The notes under the pieces were generated by a model. The model worked only from the letters and a program-made list of their open reading frames with translations, had not been told where the DNA came from and made no database searches. Made by a program: the position numbers and the translations under genes. From Stratiolaelaps scimitus (Eukaryota > Arthropoda > Arachnida > Mesostigmata > Laelapidae), in NCBI GenBank assembly GCA_019614645.1, contig JABWDB010000001.1, positions 4,526,001-4,590,000 of the forward strand: DNA of 64,000 nucleotides. Direction: 5' to 3'. Below are positions 1 to 11,739 of the stretch, piece by piece. How positions within the stretch are numbered: position 1 is the first letter of the stretch; each line of letters starts with the position of its first letter.

Positions 1-576
1 GTCATAATGATGTTCTAAAACTACATCTATTATGAACTGTACACAATCAAAAATGGGGGATCACCATTCCCCTGAGGGTAACACCATTCGCAGACACACA
101 GAACGCAATGGAACGCGAACGGAGCAACAAGATGCTGCTCGGATAACGACACCCCCACATACATGTACATATAGCATCCAACAATCGTAGCAACAGCAGC
201 AGGAACGGGGGCGGGGACGAGGAGTGTAACAACGCTTGCATTTGACGGGGCCAGAGGAGTGATGAACTAACCGGGCGCCATCAGGCGGGAGATACTGCTG
301 GCGGAGAAGGAAAATGAAAGATAGAGATTGTGGGGACGATGGGAGGAGTGGCGAGGCAACGCCGGGGGCGGCTGGGTAAAGGCCCGGCTGACAGAGACGA
401 ATTAGACCTCACCGAAGACACGTTTTCTCATCATTACGCAACAGGTCCCCAATCTCCACGGTAACACTGCCACCTCATTCACATTCATACAACAACCATT
501 GTCTACGATGGTATTACGTTGGCTAAATAGCTTCGTTTGCCGCTATTTCAGTCGCATGCACGCCTTCTGAAGGCCG
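1..576. other. Unassigned flank with GC-rich stretch
   Basis: No convincing gene is visible. Bases 240-420 are GC-rich and purine-rich, and could be exonic or untranslated sequence, but no splice-bounded frame stood out on either strand. The block ends at a (TA)n array. Confidence 0.4.

Positions 577-605
<29 letters not shown>
577..605. repeat. (TA)n microsatellite
   Basis: Uninterrupted TA dinucleotides, about 14 units, lying 45 bp upstream of the mariner left end. Confidence 0.95.
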
Positions 606-608
<3 letters not shown>

Positions 609-653
609 TGTAATATAGCATTCGGATAGATATATATCTGTCGTTATATTAGG

Positions 654-1879
654 GTGTCCGGTTCAAATTGTCGTGCCTTTCGAATGGTGCCTAATTCGAG
701 CTACGCGATACAATGCGTTCATGCGTTGGAGTGGGCACGAGGCAGAAACGTGGCTTCCTTTCGAACACTGAGTGGTTTCGATCCGATTAGAAAGATGGAC
801 ACTGCAGCAAAAAGTGCAAATTCCCCCAGAAATCAACGGGAAAACATCATGTTTTTGTTTCTTCAAGGACACTCTCCAGCTGAAATCCATGGACAATTAG
901 TGAACGCGTACGGTCTGCCTTATGCCAGCGAACGGTGCAACGTTGGTGCGAACGATTTAACAGTGGAAATTGGGACACCGATGACCACCGAGGCAATGAC
1001 CACAAATCAGGTGCGACAAGGGACGAACGGATTGACAGAATCAAGGAAGCTTTCGAGGAAACTAGAGCTTAGTCCATGAGGTCTTTGTCGGCTGAAATTG
1101 GGATTCCTTAGGTGATATATAAAACATCACCAATATACTGAAGATGAAGAAAATCAATGCAAAATGGGTTCCCCATACTCTGAGTGCTGAGCAGATGAAA
1201 ATGCGTGTGTAGTGTTCGACATCTAATTTGAAGACATCGATAGACGAGACATGGGTTAGCCGGCATAGACCTCCTGAGAAGGACCAAGCGAAACAGTGAC
1301 TCCGACAAAGTGAAGCGAAAACGTCTGTGGCAGTGCCAGATAGATTCGGACGGCAGGTGTTGATGATACTCGCTCTGGATATCAAGGGCGTTTGCCATTA
1401 CGAAATATTAGCCGCAAACGACAAACTTAATACTCTCCGATCTCACTCTCACTCAATGCCCCCCTATCTCGACTTCTTGAAGGGATTGATGAGCAAATGG
1501 CGTGGGGATCGACAGCACCGAGTGTGGTTACTCGACGACAATGCAAGAACTCACCGCACTGCTGAAATTACGGCCCGGATGGAGGGGAACAATATTGAGC
1601 GACAATAATCCCTAGAAATAGTACTTGCTAACTACTGTATGTTTGAATAAATTACACCATATTGAGCGATGGCTTCAACCCCCATATTCTCCTGATTTAA
1701 GCCCATGTGATTATGGTTGTTTCCATGCATTAAAAAGTTCAATAGGTGTGGTTCCATATGCAACCGTCGACTTACTCACAAAAGCAATAGGTAACGAAAT
1801 TATATATATAAATGCAAATGGTAAATATTTGGCTATCTCAAAACTCCGGTGTGTCCATAAAGCTATAGACAACCTCTAA
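654..1879 (+). pseudogene. Mariner transposase pseudogene
   Basis: Pieces of the transposase lie in order in shifting frames. An N-terminal helix-turn-helix region (QRENIMFLFLQGHSPAEI, from about 835) is followed by a frame change into VQRWCERFNSGNWDTDDH (about 935). The first catalytic block, SIDETWVSRHRPPEKDQAKQ (1237-1296), ends at an in-frame TGA at 1297 where the family has Trp. The second block is WLLDDNARTH (about 1522-1551). The third is SPDLSPCDY (about 1688-1714). Ignoring an insertion at 1592-1669, the second and third aspartates are separated by 34 residues, which is the mariner signature. Stops also occur near 1075, 1112, 1139 and 1212. A full-length family member is about 345 residues. 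This copy cannot make an active enzyme. Confidence 0.92.
1592..1669. repeat. Small insertion with 11-bp flanking direct repeats in mariner ORF
   Basis: ATATTGAGCGA occurs at 1592-1602 and again at 1659-1669, around a 56-bp segment that has no counterpart in mariner transposases. Leaving out one repeat plus the segment (67 bp) puts the two flanking frames back in register. The interruption is therefore a later insertion rather than ordinary drift. An 11-bp duplication fits a target-site duplication, or alternatively a templated repair duplication. The inserted segment is AT-rich and has no recognisable ends. Confidence 0.7.
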
Positions 1880-1966
1880 CTCATACCAAACGATCGTTGT
1901 TTTAACTTATTTGGTTCAAAAGTTATTGGGATTTAAAGAGGCGACAGTTTGAACCGGACAATCGTA

Positions 1967-4900
1967 GTAATAGTATATTTCGGTGTTTGTTTTTTGTTTT
2001 TTATCGTTAGGCGTAGAATAAATGGTTCACTCTTTCATAGATCATAGTATAGGCTGTCCGAAGGTGGCATGACGTCTTCACTGAACCTCTTCATTCGCTC
2101 ACCCCTCCAAAAACTTCCATGAATCTGCTCATATAGCAATGAAATTGATATTGACTGCTACAACGATCGTTGGGTGTCACATCAGAGAGACCAGAAGTAC
2201 ATTTGACATCACATAACCACTTATCATAATTTCATGATTAACGTTAGTCCTTCGCCGGTTCCCGATCAGATCAAGCGCCGTCTCTAAAGTCCATTCCATC
2301 TAAGATAATAACAAATTTTCACGAGACTAAATCATGACAGACCGGGAGTATCGATTCTATTATATAACCGTCATTTTTGACTACGGATTTTTCGGATATC
2401 CGCAACGCTCGTTGCCTCACCGAAGGAGTGGGTATTCGAGCGGATTTCTTTACATCTATTTAGGATGTGAGTTGTTATACAGTGTCTTACTATGCGTAAG
2501 CTTCACACTGAGGACCACACTTCGTGCACTGACTGATCTGGCCTAAAGCGATACCCTTGGCGAACATGGTCTAATTTGCATGTTTTTTTTCTTCCATTTC
2601 TCGTAGTGGATTTCTGGGATTTATCATCCATCGAACAGTTGAATCCCGTGAGAGACGATCTGAATTTGCTGGATTCTTCGGCGAGCCTTTCTGTGGGCAT
2701 TTTTGAATGCTGGTGTTCAATCCGTTTGGCGCATCGCAGAATTGATTTGTGCGGCTAGCGTTATCGGTCGATGGATCAAGAGACGATTAGATCGATGGGA
2801 CAGTCAATGGTACCACTAAGGAGGTCGCGTCATTATTTTTCCGACCTCTGAGGAAGCTTATCGTGAATAGTTCGATGAACAGTCACTGGCTCTATCAGTT
2901 TTCAATGGATATATGAGTTTCCTCCCCGGCTTAGCCATTCTGCCGATCACGAGATGAATCTATTAAAATAGCCTTTGTCAAGGCTGTGAATAGTGAACTT
3001 ACCTTTGCCCTCCTCTGCCACCCATCATTGCCGAGCGATGTGATTCGTTTCTACAGGCAATTTTCTGGAATAGCTGTTGAAGTCGATAGGTATTCCAGGG
3101 CAGCTGGATAAGTGCCATGTTCCTATATCTGAAGCCTTAATCCCAAAGCCGAAGTGATAATGACAAGTAATGGATCTTGACCTTTGATACGTTCGTTGCA
3201 CCACTATGGCCATCGGATATTTTGCCTAGATTATTCAACCTACCCACAATCCGATCTCACCATTGACCCCTTGCTACTGAATAAATATCTGGTCATGTCC
3301 GACACGATTATTCCAGCCCGTCTTTTTACAATTTCCATCGACTCGTTGCTTTCTATTGTCCCAATTCCAAGCCTGTCTCTCCCCTCATCAGAATTTATCC
3401 TCAAATACTATCTCAGTGAACGATCCTAATTAAGCCTCGTTCGTGCTGGTGCTCTTACGAATGTTCGCTGAACTCAATGAAGTCTGAGCAACCTGTGGCC
3501 AAAGAAGGACGTATTATATAGTCCATATGGTATGCAGCTTCGCCCAACGAACCCTTAGCGGATTATGAATCTATAATGATAAATTGGACTGTATTAAAAA
3601 CGATACACTTCGTATATTTCGTTTTCATCAGTCTATCATTTTAGGGCGGTCTGTCAAACTCACGTGGTCTCTATCAATCTTTTCACGCAAACGAAAATTG
3701 ACGCTCCCGAAAAGACAGCAGAGATCGAACTCAATGTGATGTTTACAATGCAACTTCACCATTATGAACCATTAGTGCACCTCATCTATATATATATATA
3801 TATGCAAGTATATTATCGCCAGCTCGGCATGGCATCACGCTCGTTTCGTTTAACCTGGCCATGACCCGCGCTAATAATCTGTTTAGAGAAAGCGAATGCG
3901 ATCTACTTTCATTATAGGTCCCACTCATGTGGGTCCGCTCGTCTCACCAGAGTAGACACACTGCACACTGAGCACGTGCACCGGGCATCCATCTACCGTT
4001 TCTACCGCTGCCTACAACACGACGTGGGAAAGTACGAAAATTCCGCAGCAGACGGAGGGCAGATTAGGAGGGAGCTGGCTATGCGGGACCGTCCGGGGTG
4101 GTGGGGATTCCGAACTGTGGAGAAGATGCCCGCCGTCATTGTAACTTGTGAGCGAAGAGAGTGACGGCGGCGGCCGTGGCGACGCCGGCAACCTCCATCC
4201 ACTGGAGCGGCAGTGCATTTCTATTTCGAATTGATTAATTCAATTCATTAATTAATTACCCGGCTGGCGAGGCTGGCAAGCAGACAGCAAGCAAGCAAGT
4301 CAGTCACCTAGCAGAACACAGTCAGCCAACGGGCTCAAACTACTAATACATCTCCGCCACTACGCAGCTACATGCATACTTTGACAGGACGGTGGTGTAC
4401 CGGTGGCAGTGAGTGCACTCTCACTGGAATAACATTGTGAAGCCAGACGGGTTGCGGCAATACCCCCAACCACGGGTGGTGTAGAGGCGTTCTTTCCCCT
4501 CATCCACCTTCTCACGACCCGGCTCGAACGGTAAGCTAACGGTAGTCAAACCGTCATCGCAGGCGAACGAGTTGATACCGGTCCTTTCCAGCGCCGCCTC
4601 CGTTCGGCATTATCGATCATTTTGTATCCATATTCATAGAGGTTGCCCGAAGGAATCTGTCTACCCGAATTATCAATTTATACCATCTACTACCCTTCTA
4701 GTGCTTCTACTGCTACTCAGCTACGGCGGAACGAAGCGGTGGATGCGAAGATTGCCCTGTTTGTGCCTTTCTTTTTCGTAGATAACGAACGACTGCGGGA
4801 TGTGCGCGACTTCCGCTATCTGCTAATTTTGCAATATTGCCGCTCTTGTGAAATATTATGCTTGATCAAATGCGGGGCTGACAACATAAAGGCGTTCGCG

Positions 4901-5725
4901 GGTGTATAAAAATCCGACATTACAGCAACAGTGGCCTCCCAATCACAGCAGCAGATTAATGTAGAAAGAGACCAAAGAGGCATGCGGAAATCAAGGAAAC
5001 TAGTATAATTAATAAGGTAAAAGGTATCTCCCTTCAATTACGTCTACTGAAGCTGTCCTCATGGGAATAGATTCGATTTTAGAGCAGTCCATCTCATGTA
5101 ACCTCATGTTGCAAGTCTGTTTCACCTATTTTTGTTACAGATGCAGGAATCAACATTCGTTCCCTTCGTGTTGATTCGTACAGATCTTTGCCAACCAACA
5201 AGTTCTTGCTAGCAGTAGTAGGCTATGAATGATAACCCCTTTACTCCCATAGGAAATATTGGCTTCCCTTCCTTTAAAAGTATACCCATTTGTTAACTTC
5301 GTTATAATGTTAGGTAGGGGGTAGGGATTGAACGGGTCCACAGTCATTCATTTCATACGAGATTATCTCTGTGCGGTTCGCCAGCGCCGGTTGGAGCTTA
5401 CCGGCTCGCAGCTCGAACAACGACCCCCCCTGCTGTTTGCATGCTGGTTACGCGGTACGGCAACAATTACGCCTTTGGTAGGCTAGGCGGCGGATGTATG
5501 CACCTGGCACCTCGTTTGTTCTCTCATACCGTAATCACTACCACACCTAATTCAAAATTTCACTCGCCAAACCACGTCGCGCGCGCGCGCTGATCAGCGA
5601 TTCACGCAGTCGCGTCCCGCAATTGGGATCACCTAGATCTGTCAAATGAACTGCACGTCACGCTGCTGTTTCTGCCAAATGCTGAATGGCACAATGGGCA
5701 TAGGCACATTGCATTCGTTGTCTAT
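1967..5725. other. Mostly unassigned intergenic or intronic DNA
   Basis: No recognised family. Points seen: a minus-strand splice-like junction near 2997 (GTAAGT read on the minus strand) beside a short Gly/Arg-rich frame at about 3001-3030; a small (TA)n at 3787-3803; and GC-rich, CpG-containing sequence at 3960-4210 and 4261-4560 with GCAAG/TCAGT tracts that look promoter- or UTR-like. (CG)n occurs at 5579-5590. None of these supports a gene call on its own. Confidence 0.4.
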
Positions 5726-5729
5726 GCAG

Positions 5730-5965
5730 CTGTGCAAATTAAACGTCGACTCGCACCCGCGAATTGTATTCCGCCAACAGTAGACAACGATGACCCGCCC
5801 TTGAATCCGGTGAAAGGTCGAAACAGAAAGCCACGACCCATTGTCACACCTCAGATGAGAACCATTCCAACCATTTGGGAATATCGGAGTTTATATCGGG
5901 AGACAAGAAAGTCCTGCAGGACGGGTCGTTCGTCTTTCTGCTTATCCCTGACGATGTCATGCTAA
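5730..5965 (+). CDS. Candidate exon, unknown basic Pro-rich protein
   Basis: A pyrimidine-rich run ending in CAG at 5727-5729 precedes a frame open for 77 codons. The frame starts VQIKRRLAPANC and is rich in Pro, Arg and Asn. Possible donors (GTGAAA at about 5810) lie within the frame, so the true exon may be shorter than drawn. No family is recognised. The call rests on splice context and composition only. Confidence 0.25.
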
Positions 5966-8122
5966 GAAGAAATTCACAAGGCGTGGCGTGCCCGTAGACT
6001 CGCTCGTAGCACTTATTCAACATATAACCCTACCGGTTAGCTTTTTAGTCACCGTGATTTCAGGGAAGGCTACCGACGTCTTAAAAACCAACAAATTACC
6101 TAATCGAATATTATAAGAGTCTGCTGCGTCTGCACCGCTGTGTCACGTGTTTGGTGGCCCTGGATGGCTGAAGATGAGCAGCGCAACACTTCACCCTTGT
6201 CAAATTCTTCTCGACGAAATATAAGCGACATCGTTTCCCAGCGGTGGACGTTCTTTTTTTTAGAGCACTTTTTCTCATTATAGGCAGCACGTGGGATACT
6301 GCATTGTCAAGAGATAAAGAAGTATTGAAGCTTATCAAAGTAGAGATTTTCGCGAATTTTGGCATCAACTTTAGCGGAGTACTTTCAAACGATGAGAGTA
6401 CTTTCACACCAAAATAAGCATCTTCTGTTGATAGTATTTAATGCATAGTGAATGACGAGATGTTGAACGGTTGAACATTGAAGGATGCTTAATTCTTCTT
6501 TACGAAGCGGCGTTGTTAGTAACCAAATGAGATATACCGACGAAGTTTAAAGATAAATCTCTTTATTAAGCATCGTACTATAAGTCTAAGAGATATAATT
6601 TAGTATACAAGTATAATTAACAAATACGTACGTTCAGTTATAATAGAATCTACTCGTGAAGATCCCCAATTGAACTTAAGGGTTCAATATATCTGTACGG
6701 GTAGATTTTATCCTGTGTTTCTCACTGTTGATTTGCGGCTGTCTATTCGTTAAACCCCCGCTTTTCTATATATAGGTAACACATTTCTTTCAAAACTGTC
6801 TTCTGCAGCAATATGTAATAACATTTCAAGACGTTGGTAATGGACTCAACACACACACACTCTTCGTACGTGGTGTTCAAGAAACTGCCATTAAAGACCA
6901 CTCATATTGAGCTAAGGTGAAAAAAGAGCTCAGCGAATGCAGGCAGTACGACTTCTGTGCCTTGTCGAGGTTGGAACGCCCGGGGGGTCTGTTTCTAAAT
7001 GTAGCCCTCCAGGTAAATGGTATGCTTGTTATCGAGTTTAGAGAGTTTTAATCACGCTTTTGCAAAGAATAGATAACAACCCTTTATATGTATAATATAC
7101 AAATATATATATATAATATCACGTATCTCCAAAGGTATTCTGGCGTAAGAGAATCCTTCGGCGAATTCGATGCCGCTCCTCTTAATGGTCGATACTTACT
7201 TTTTTTCGTTGGCGGCCGGCCCCGAACCGTCCCCATATCAGACATTTTTCGGTGCTTGTTCGTATGATATTACCACGAGCAATACCGGGAGAAAAATCCA
7301 TGCCTCCCTGAGGCTATGACTGGACTGACCTCGTCGACAATTACATCTCCTTCGTCCAAGTAGTGTTAGACGTTGAGGAGAATTAACTCGCATACGTGCT
7401 ATTCTCGATTAGACGATAATTGCGAGATCTGTCATTCAACAGTTCTGCCACCACGGGTCGTATTCGGAATCATATAGAGGTTTCCTTGGTACCGCTGACA
7501 TAAGCATTTCACGCTCGCTCCATTTGTCCGTCATTTGCTGCACCGAAAAAAAACGATTACGTTAGTCAGCTCACTCCGCGTCAACGAAACATCAAGGTAG
7601 TAGATGTGAGCAAATCCGTTAGCGCAGTAGTGCAAGAGGTTGATTTCACATCTGAAATATATAGGGCACGATACGCGTTGGATCAATTTGAATAGCCACT
7701 TTAATTTGGGTTGTTCTGAATGTTCTGCTAGAACTAGCTGCTACGACTAGAAGCTTCTACCACATTCAACTACTACACCGAGTCTAGACAGTTGCCTGTC
7801 GATTCATTAGGGACAGCAACGAACACGGTAGACCGTTACACCCTCGTACGAGTATAGTATCATCATTTATGGTTCGAAATGCTAAATACATCGCAATATA
7901 GAATATTTCAAATTTGCGGGTCCTTTAATAAACCAATAAACATTTACCTTTCTATCAATAAATACGATTAAGCTCCCCCTCTTTCTATCTCTCTGCGTGT
8001 ATCAATATAGGTTATCGAACGTTAAGATTCACGATGCCAACGAGAATAATGGAAAGAGAACATTTTCTGTTCGCATCTGATAGAACATCACTTACAATAT
8101 AGGTTTTCTTTGTCGCTCCGAG
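5966..8122. other. Unassigned AT-rich DNA
   Basis: No gene recognised. It contains a short CA run at 6850-6861, small TA-rich patches at about 7085-7120, and a fragment of SINE family B near 7918. Confidence 0.4.
7918..7952 (+). repeat. SINE family B, 3' fragment
   Basis: Contains AATAAACCAATAAACATTTA (7926-7945), identical to the 3' part of the copy at 59398-59458. Only the tail is recognisable here; the tRNA-like head is absent. Confidence 0.7.
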
Positions 8123-8168
8123 GTGCATCGCAACGAACATCTTAAGCAAGCTTTATTTTTATTACCTT

Positions 8169-8218
8169 GCTGGACCTCTCCCTCCTATGCTCCTGCTGGA
8201 CCTCTCCCCTATGCTCCT
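8169..8218. repeat. Short tandem repeat, 24-26 bp unit
   Basis: Two adjacent units starting GCTGGACCTCTCCC and ending CTATGCTCCT (8169-8194 and 8195-8218), differing by a 2-bp indel. A partial third unit follows (CCTGTGCTCCT, to about 8231). Confidence 0.85.
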
Positions 8219-8254
8219 GACCTGTGCTCCTGTCTTCGACGAGGCCGTATACCC

Positions 8255-8477
8255 AACGACGAGCTAGATGCATTTCTCATCGTCATTCTTAAGGGAAGGA
8301 TGACAGTAAAGAGCCATCCACCTGGCACGGTGTTCCCAATAAGAGCTTCTGCCATAAACTGCTGGCGTCTTTTCTATCTCCCTAACAACTTGAAGACCTA
8401 CGACGTAATCCCTGAAGAGCGATACGGTTTCCGCGTCCACTCCTTTACAATTTCCGTCTACACCGTACCATTTAATT
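8255..8477 (+). pseudogene. Non-LTR reverse transcriptase fragment
   Basis: One open frame reads PEERYGFRVHSFT (around 8415-8455), preceded by RLFYLPNNLKTYDVI. This matches the fingers-domain pattern of LINE reverse transcriptases (Jockey/CR1-like groups), where a Pro-Glu-Gln-x-Gly-Phe-Arg-x-x-x-Ser-Thr block follows a Leu-rich helix. Only about 70 residues are recognisable. Neither the catalytic YADD box nor an endonuclease domain is seen nearby. It is a decayed scrap, not a gene. The match is from memory of the motif, not from an alignment. Confidence 0.42.
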
Positions 8478-8479
8478 AA

Positions 8480-9878
8480 GAATTTTCAATCCGCCTTCAG
8501 CAGACCGAAGAAGTACTATTCGCCTTGTTTGTTGCCTTTCGACCGGCGTTTTACGGAATCGGACTAAGCGGCGTATCATTATCCCCCATGCTGCAGAAAC
8601 GGGTCTCATCACCGTTTGTGCCAGATAGATCGATACCACGAGCCAGGGGATTTCTGCCGTTGTTCGCGCTATTAAGCGCACTGCCCCTCTTTACGGCTCT
8701 GAATGAGCCTGCGCAGTGTTAATATATATATATACCTCATATCATATATATCTTAAATTATTCTTATTATTTGTGTATATCTATCTGCCAACGGCTCAAA
8801 TGAATGAAATAAAAAATGATGTGCATTGTCTGCCGGTATCAAGATGTTGTCCCTCAAAGGAAGACATACGCCGCAATGCTGAGAGAAATGTATCAGAGCG
8901 AGGTGCGCGGTGAGAGGCAACAGACATGACGAACGGCAGGACATTATCGAGGGAAATGGTTATAGGAGGCAAAGATGTGGTAAACGCATTTGAGAAGTAA
9001 TGATAGGGATTGGATAAACTAATAAACGCTTTTTCTTCCTTATTAGCGTTAAACTCGGTAACTGATAAACGAAGGATCACAATGACGGCTGTCACATCGT
9101 ATTCACATGACAATATATAAACCCGCGAAGCGCGCATAAGCATTAGCGAGATCCTCCATTGGTAGCCGTCACGATAGAACTAGCTGTGAAGCTTTTGGTG
9201 AAACGCGCTTCTCCGACTCAAAGGTAAATCGTCTCGACAAGATTAAGTGTCCCTTGCTACTGGTCGACTGCGGCCCAGTCGAAAGTGGACAATGGCAAAC
9301 CACACATTGGCTCGTTTTTATTGGCTCTATTGAGCTAATGACAATGTTTTCGTTGGACATAGTTACTTTAGCATTATACTAGCCAGTCGCTAAGTGCTTT
9401 GATCGATGCGTGCGCCGCCATGGTCTGGCAACACATGTTACACCTTGTTCCAAAGAGCAGCGAACTGCTGCTTCTCCGGATCGAGTAGATAATAGTCGAG
9501 CTCGTGCGTCCAGTACCCGGAGCTGTGCATATGAGCATGTCTTGAGCTGGCAGGTCTTACCAAACACAAAAATGACTATTTATGCAAAGAAGGTATCCAA
9601 TATTCGAGGAACGATGGAAACAATCTAAATACGCGCCTTACATTTTCAACTCTAAGCATTGGATTTCACTGGAAAGTCCGGGTCCCTTTGGCCTTGTCGG
9701 TGGCGTGACGATAAAAATCCTTCGAACTTCACGGCCGTCGAACTGACGGTGTCTAGACTACCCATACCAACACGATCCAGCCTGTGAACGTGCCATTAAC
9801 CTCCTTCCGGGGTTTTCGTGCTCAGCGGCCGTGTCGTCATCACTACTACCGCTGTTTTTTTCAACTGTACTGAATAGC
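8480..9878. other. Unassigned DNA
   Basis: No gene recognised. A (TA)n tract lies at 8722-8734. Short open frames occur on both strands without convincing splice context. Confidence 0.4.
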
Positions 9879-9879
9879 A

Positions 9880-10129
9880 GCTGGTGGAGTTTTTAGTCGA
9901 CAACTTCGCGGTCCACGTATCACCCGAGTGTGAACTAAACATTTTGCATACGCTTATCTCTGAATATCTGCGAGTAGCATTCGCCGATGTGGTTGTAATC
10001 AACATAGATTTAGGTTGGCCACCATACGATCACTGCAGGAGATACCACATCAGGCAGTTTATACCCGAGCATCAGGATGTGCGCACCCTTCTCGCCGAAA
10101 TGGCCTCATGTCCGATGATTAACCAGTGA
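9880..10129 (+). CDS. Candidate exon, unknown protein
   Basis: A T-rich tract followed by AATAGCAG (to 9879) resembles a 3' splice site. The frame after it is open for about 80 codons to TGA at 10127 and reads like protein (for example LVDNFAVHVSPECE, then Leu/Ile/Val-rich sequence). No donor is obvious, so it could be a terminal exon. No family is recognised. A chance open frame is a real alternative. Confidence 0.25.
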
Positions 10130-10829
10130 CTTCCCACCAGCGTTATGCCAGCACGAGTGCTGCCCTTAATTAATTGTTACTTAGGGTCATGCCCCTAAAA
10201 TATAAACTCGCAGTGGGAACTGGGAATGATGAGAAATAATCAAGGGGCCACCGGGAATATCGGTTTAGAGAGACGTGAATAGAGTCCCTACCTATTATCC
10301 ATATTCAGCGCATTTGATTACACTACTGTATAAGCCAACAAAAGAAAGGCTCAACTTCAGTATGCCTGTAGCAAAGAACCTCATGAATTCAACGGTGTGG
10401 AACAGGCCCCTTCCGGGTGAACTGGGCATACTATGACAGATTTGTAACAGCGACTGGGCGAATATTTTGAAGGTTTTCCGAGAGTTCAAAGCGCGAATCA
10501 AACCAATGGAGCACTTGCGCCTTGGCGTCGCCTATCAAGCTAAACATCATTTGCGTTGGAGACGTCATGCGACAGGCATTGTCTGTAATGTTCTTGCTGC
10601 GCGCAGAAAAATAACAGCGCTCTCGTGTGGTAAAGAAGAAACGTGCTGTCGATATTCGTTTTGATATGCCTTGTCTTGTCGTCGCGTTCGAATGGACCAA
10701 ATGGCCGTGTACATAGGCAGGCCACAGATGCTGACTCAGGAGATCTAGGTTTCGGCTTGTATGGCAGCGATCGGAGGCTGCTAAGAGCAAATAAAGAGTC
10801 AGCCCAGGCCATACAGGTAGGCCACACGT

Positions 10830-10836
<7 letters not shown>

Positions 10837-10863
<27 letters not shown>
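10837..10863. repeat. (TA)n microsatellite abutting Tc1 left end
   Basis: Uninterrupted TA run that ends exactly at the left terminus of the Tc1-like element. With the TA-rich tract at 11712-11739 it suggests insertion into a pre-existing TA array. Confidence 0.93.
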
Positions 10864-11708
10864 CAGCGCGTCAAAAGGCTAGCCCACTCCCATGTTTCTG
10901 TTTTTTTGTCTCAACCGTAGGTAGCACTGAAGTTTCTCTTTCAGTAATTCAAATATATCACATTTGAAGAACGTTCCACGAATATTTGGCTATCTAACTC
11001 AGATGTTGACATTTGATACCGGAAATTGTCGTTTTAAGGGTGCGTCAACAGGATAGCCCACTTAGTGTTTGTCGGACACAACTGAGATACGACATCGTTC
11101 TCTTACAACTTTTTTTTACAAATGTAGTATTCTGTCATTTTGTTTCGACTCCGGCCTCGGTTGGAATTTCGCGACAAGTCAAAAATTTGTTAGAGGCGCT
11201 TCGGAGGAGGAGGAAGCGTTTTTCACGCGCACTAACTGCTTCGGGTCGTCTTCGTGCCTTCTTGGACCCGTACTGTTCAGGATCTTCAAGAAAATTCGAA
11301 ATCACCTTCCTGCTTCTTTGTGAAATTCGCGCGATTTCGGATTTTCTCTCGTTTTCTTCAGTGAGGTTGAAAATAATTTTTTTTTCATCTTCACTAAGTT
11401 GGCGGCTTTGGTCCATCGTAGTTTTAGCTGACAAAGGGTCCAGAAAATTGGTACGAGAACGATCTTACAATTCAGTTGCGTGTCAACTGTCGTCCCACTC
11501 GACAAACAAGTGGGCTATCATTTTGACGCACTCTCAAAAGGAAGATTTCCGATATCAAATGTCTACATCTGAGTTAGATAGCCAAATATTCGTCGAATGT
11601 TCTTGAAACGTGATATACTTGAACGGTTGAAAGAGAAACTGCAGTGCTACTTACGGTTGAAAAAAAAATCAGAAACACGGGGGTGCGCTATCCTTTTGAC
11701 GCGGTGTG
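10864..11708 (-). mobile_element. Internally deleted Tc1-like element with IR/DR termini
   Basis: The ends are long inverted repeats of about 210 bp (10864-11077 against 11497-11708), each bordered by TA. Each arm carries the terminal motif twice: outer CGCGTCAAAAGG at 10867 and at 11692-11704 (reversed), and inner TGCGTCAACAGGATAGCCCA at 11041 with its partner at about 11511-11532. This is the inverted-repeat/direct-repeat layout known from Sleeping Beauty-like Tc1 elements. The total of 845 bp is about half the family norm. The interior of about 420 bp holds only the start of a transposase, read on the minus strand. Similarity between the two arms is high, so the copy is not ancient. Confidence 0.9.
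11135..11434 (-). CDS. Truncated Tc1 transposase, N-terminal DNA-binding domain only
   Basis: A 99-codon uninterrupted frame inside the Tc1-like element. Residues about 10-60 match the paired-type helix-turn-helix of Tc1 transposases: LSEDEKKIIFNLTEENERKS, then IARISQRSRKVISNFLEDPE, then YGSKKARRRP, the usual AT-hook-like basic linker. SAREKRFLLLRSASNKFLTC begins the second HTH. The frame ends with TAG soon after, where an intact protein of about 340 residues would continue into the DDE catalytic core. The core is missing altogether. The product, if expressed, could bind the element's own terminal repeats but not cut DNA. Whether it is expressed cannot be judged. Confidence 0.8.
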   Translation of the reverse strand: MSAKTTMDQSRQLSEDEKKIIFNLTEENERKSEIARISQRSRKVISNFLEDPEQYGSKKARRRPEAVSAREKRFLLLRSASNKFLTCREIPTEAGVETK

Positions 11709-11711
11709 TAC

Positions 11712-11739
11712 ATATATAAATATATATATATATATATAT
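11712..11739. repeat. (TA)n microsatellite abutting Tc1 right end
   Basis: TA-rich array immediately outside the right terminus of the Tc1-like element, with one AAA interruption. Confidence 0.9.

Larger units (their letters stand above)
652..1964 (+). mobile_element. Degenerate mariner (Tc1/mariner, D34D) element
   Basis: Imperfect terminal inverted repeats are visible: the left end carries TGTCCGGTTCAAATTGTCG from 655, and the reverse complement of 1941-1961 carries TGTCCGGTTCAAACTGTCGC. Each end abuts a TA dinucleotide (650-651 and 1965-1966), the mariner target. The length of about 1.3 kb is normal for mariner. The three catalytic aspartates of the transposase family can all be found inside, but the coding sequence is broken. 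It is therefore a dead copy, though its ends may still be substrates for a transposase supplied in trans. Confidence 0.93.

Noticed and set aside
2503..3050. Possible minus-strand gene start (Gly/Arg-rich MMGGRGGQ with a GTAAGT donor) plus a Lys/Arg-rich exon
   Set aside because: Phases can be made to fit, but the pieces are short, and alternative frames are equally open.
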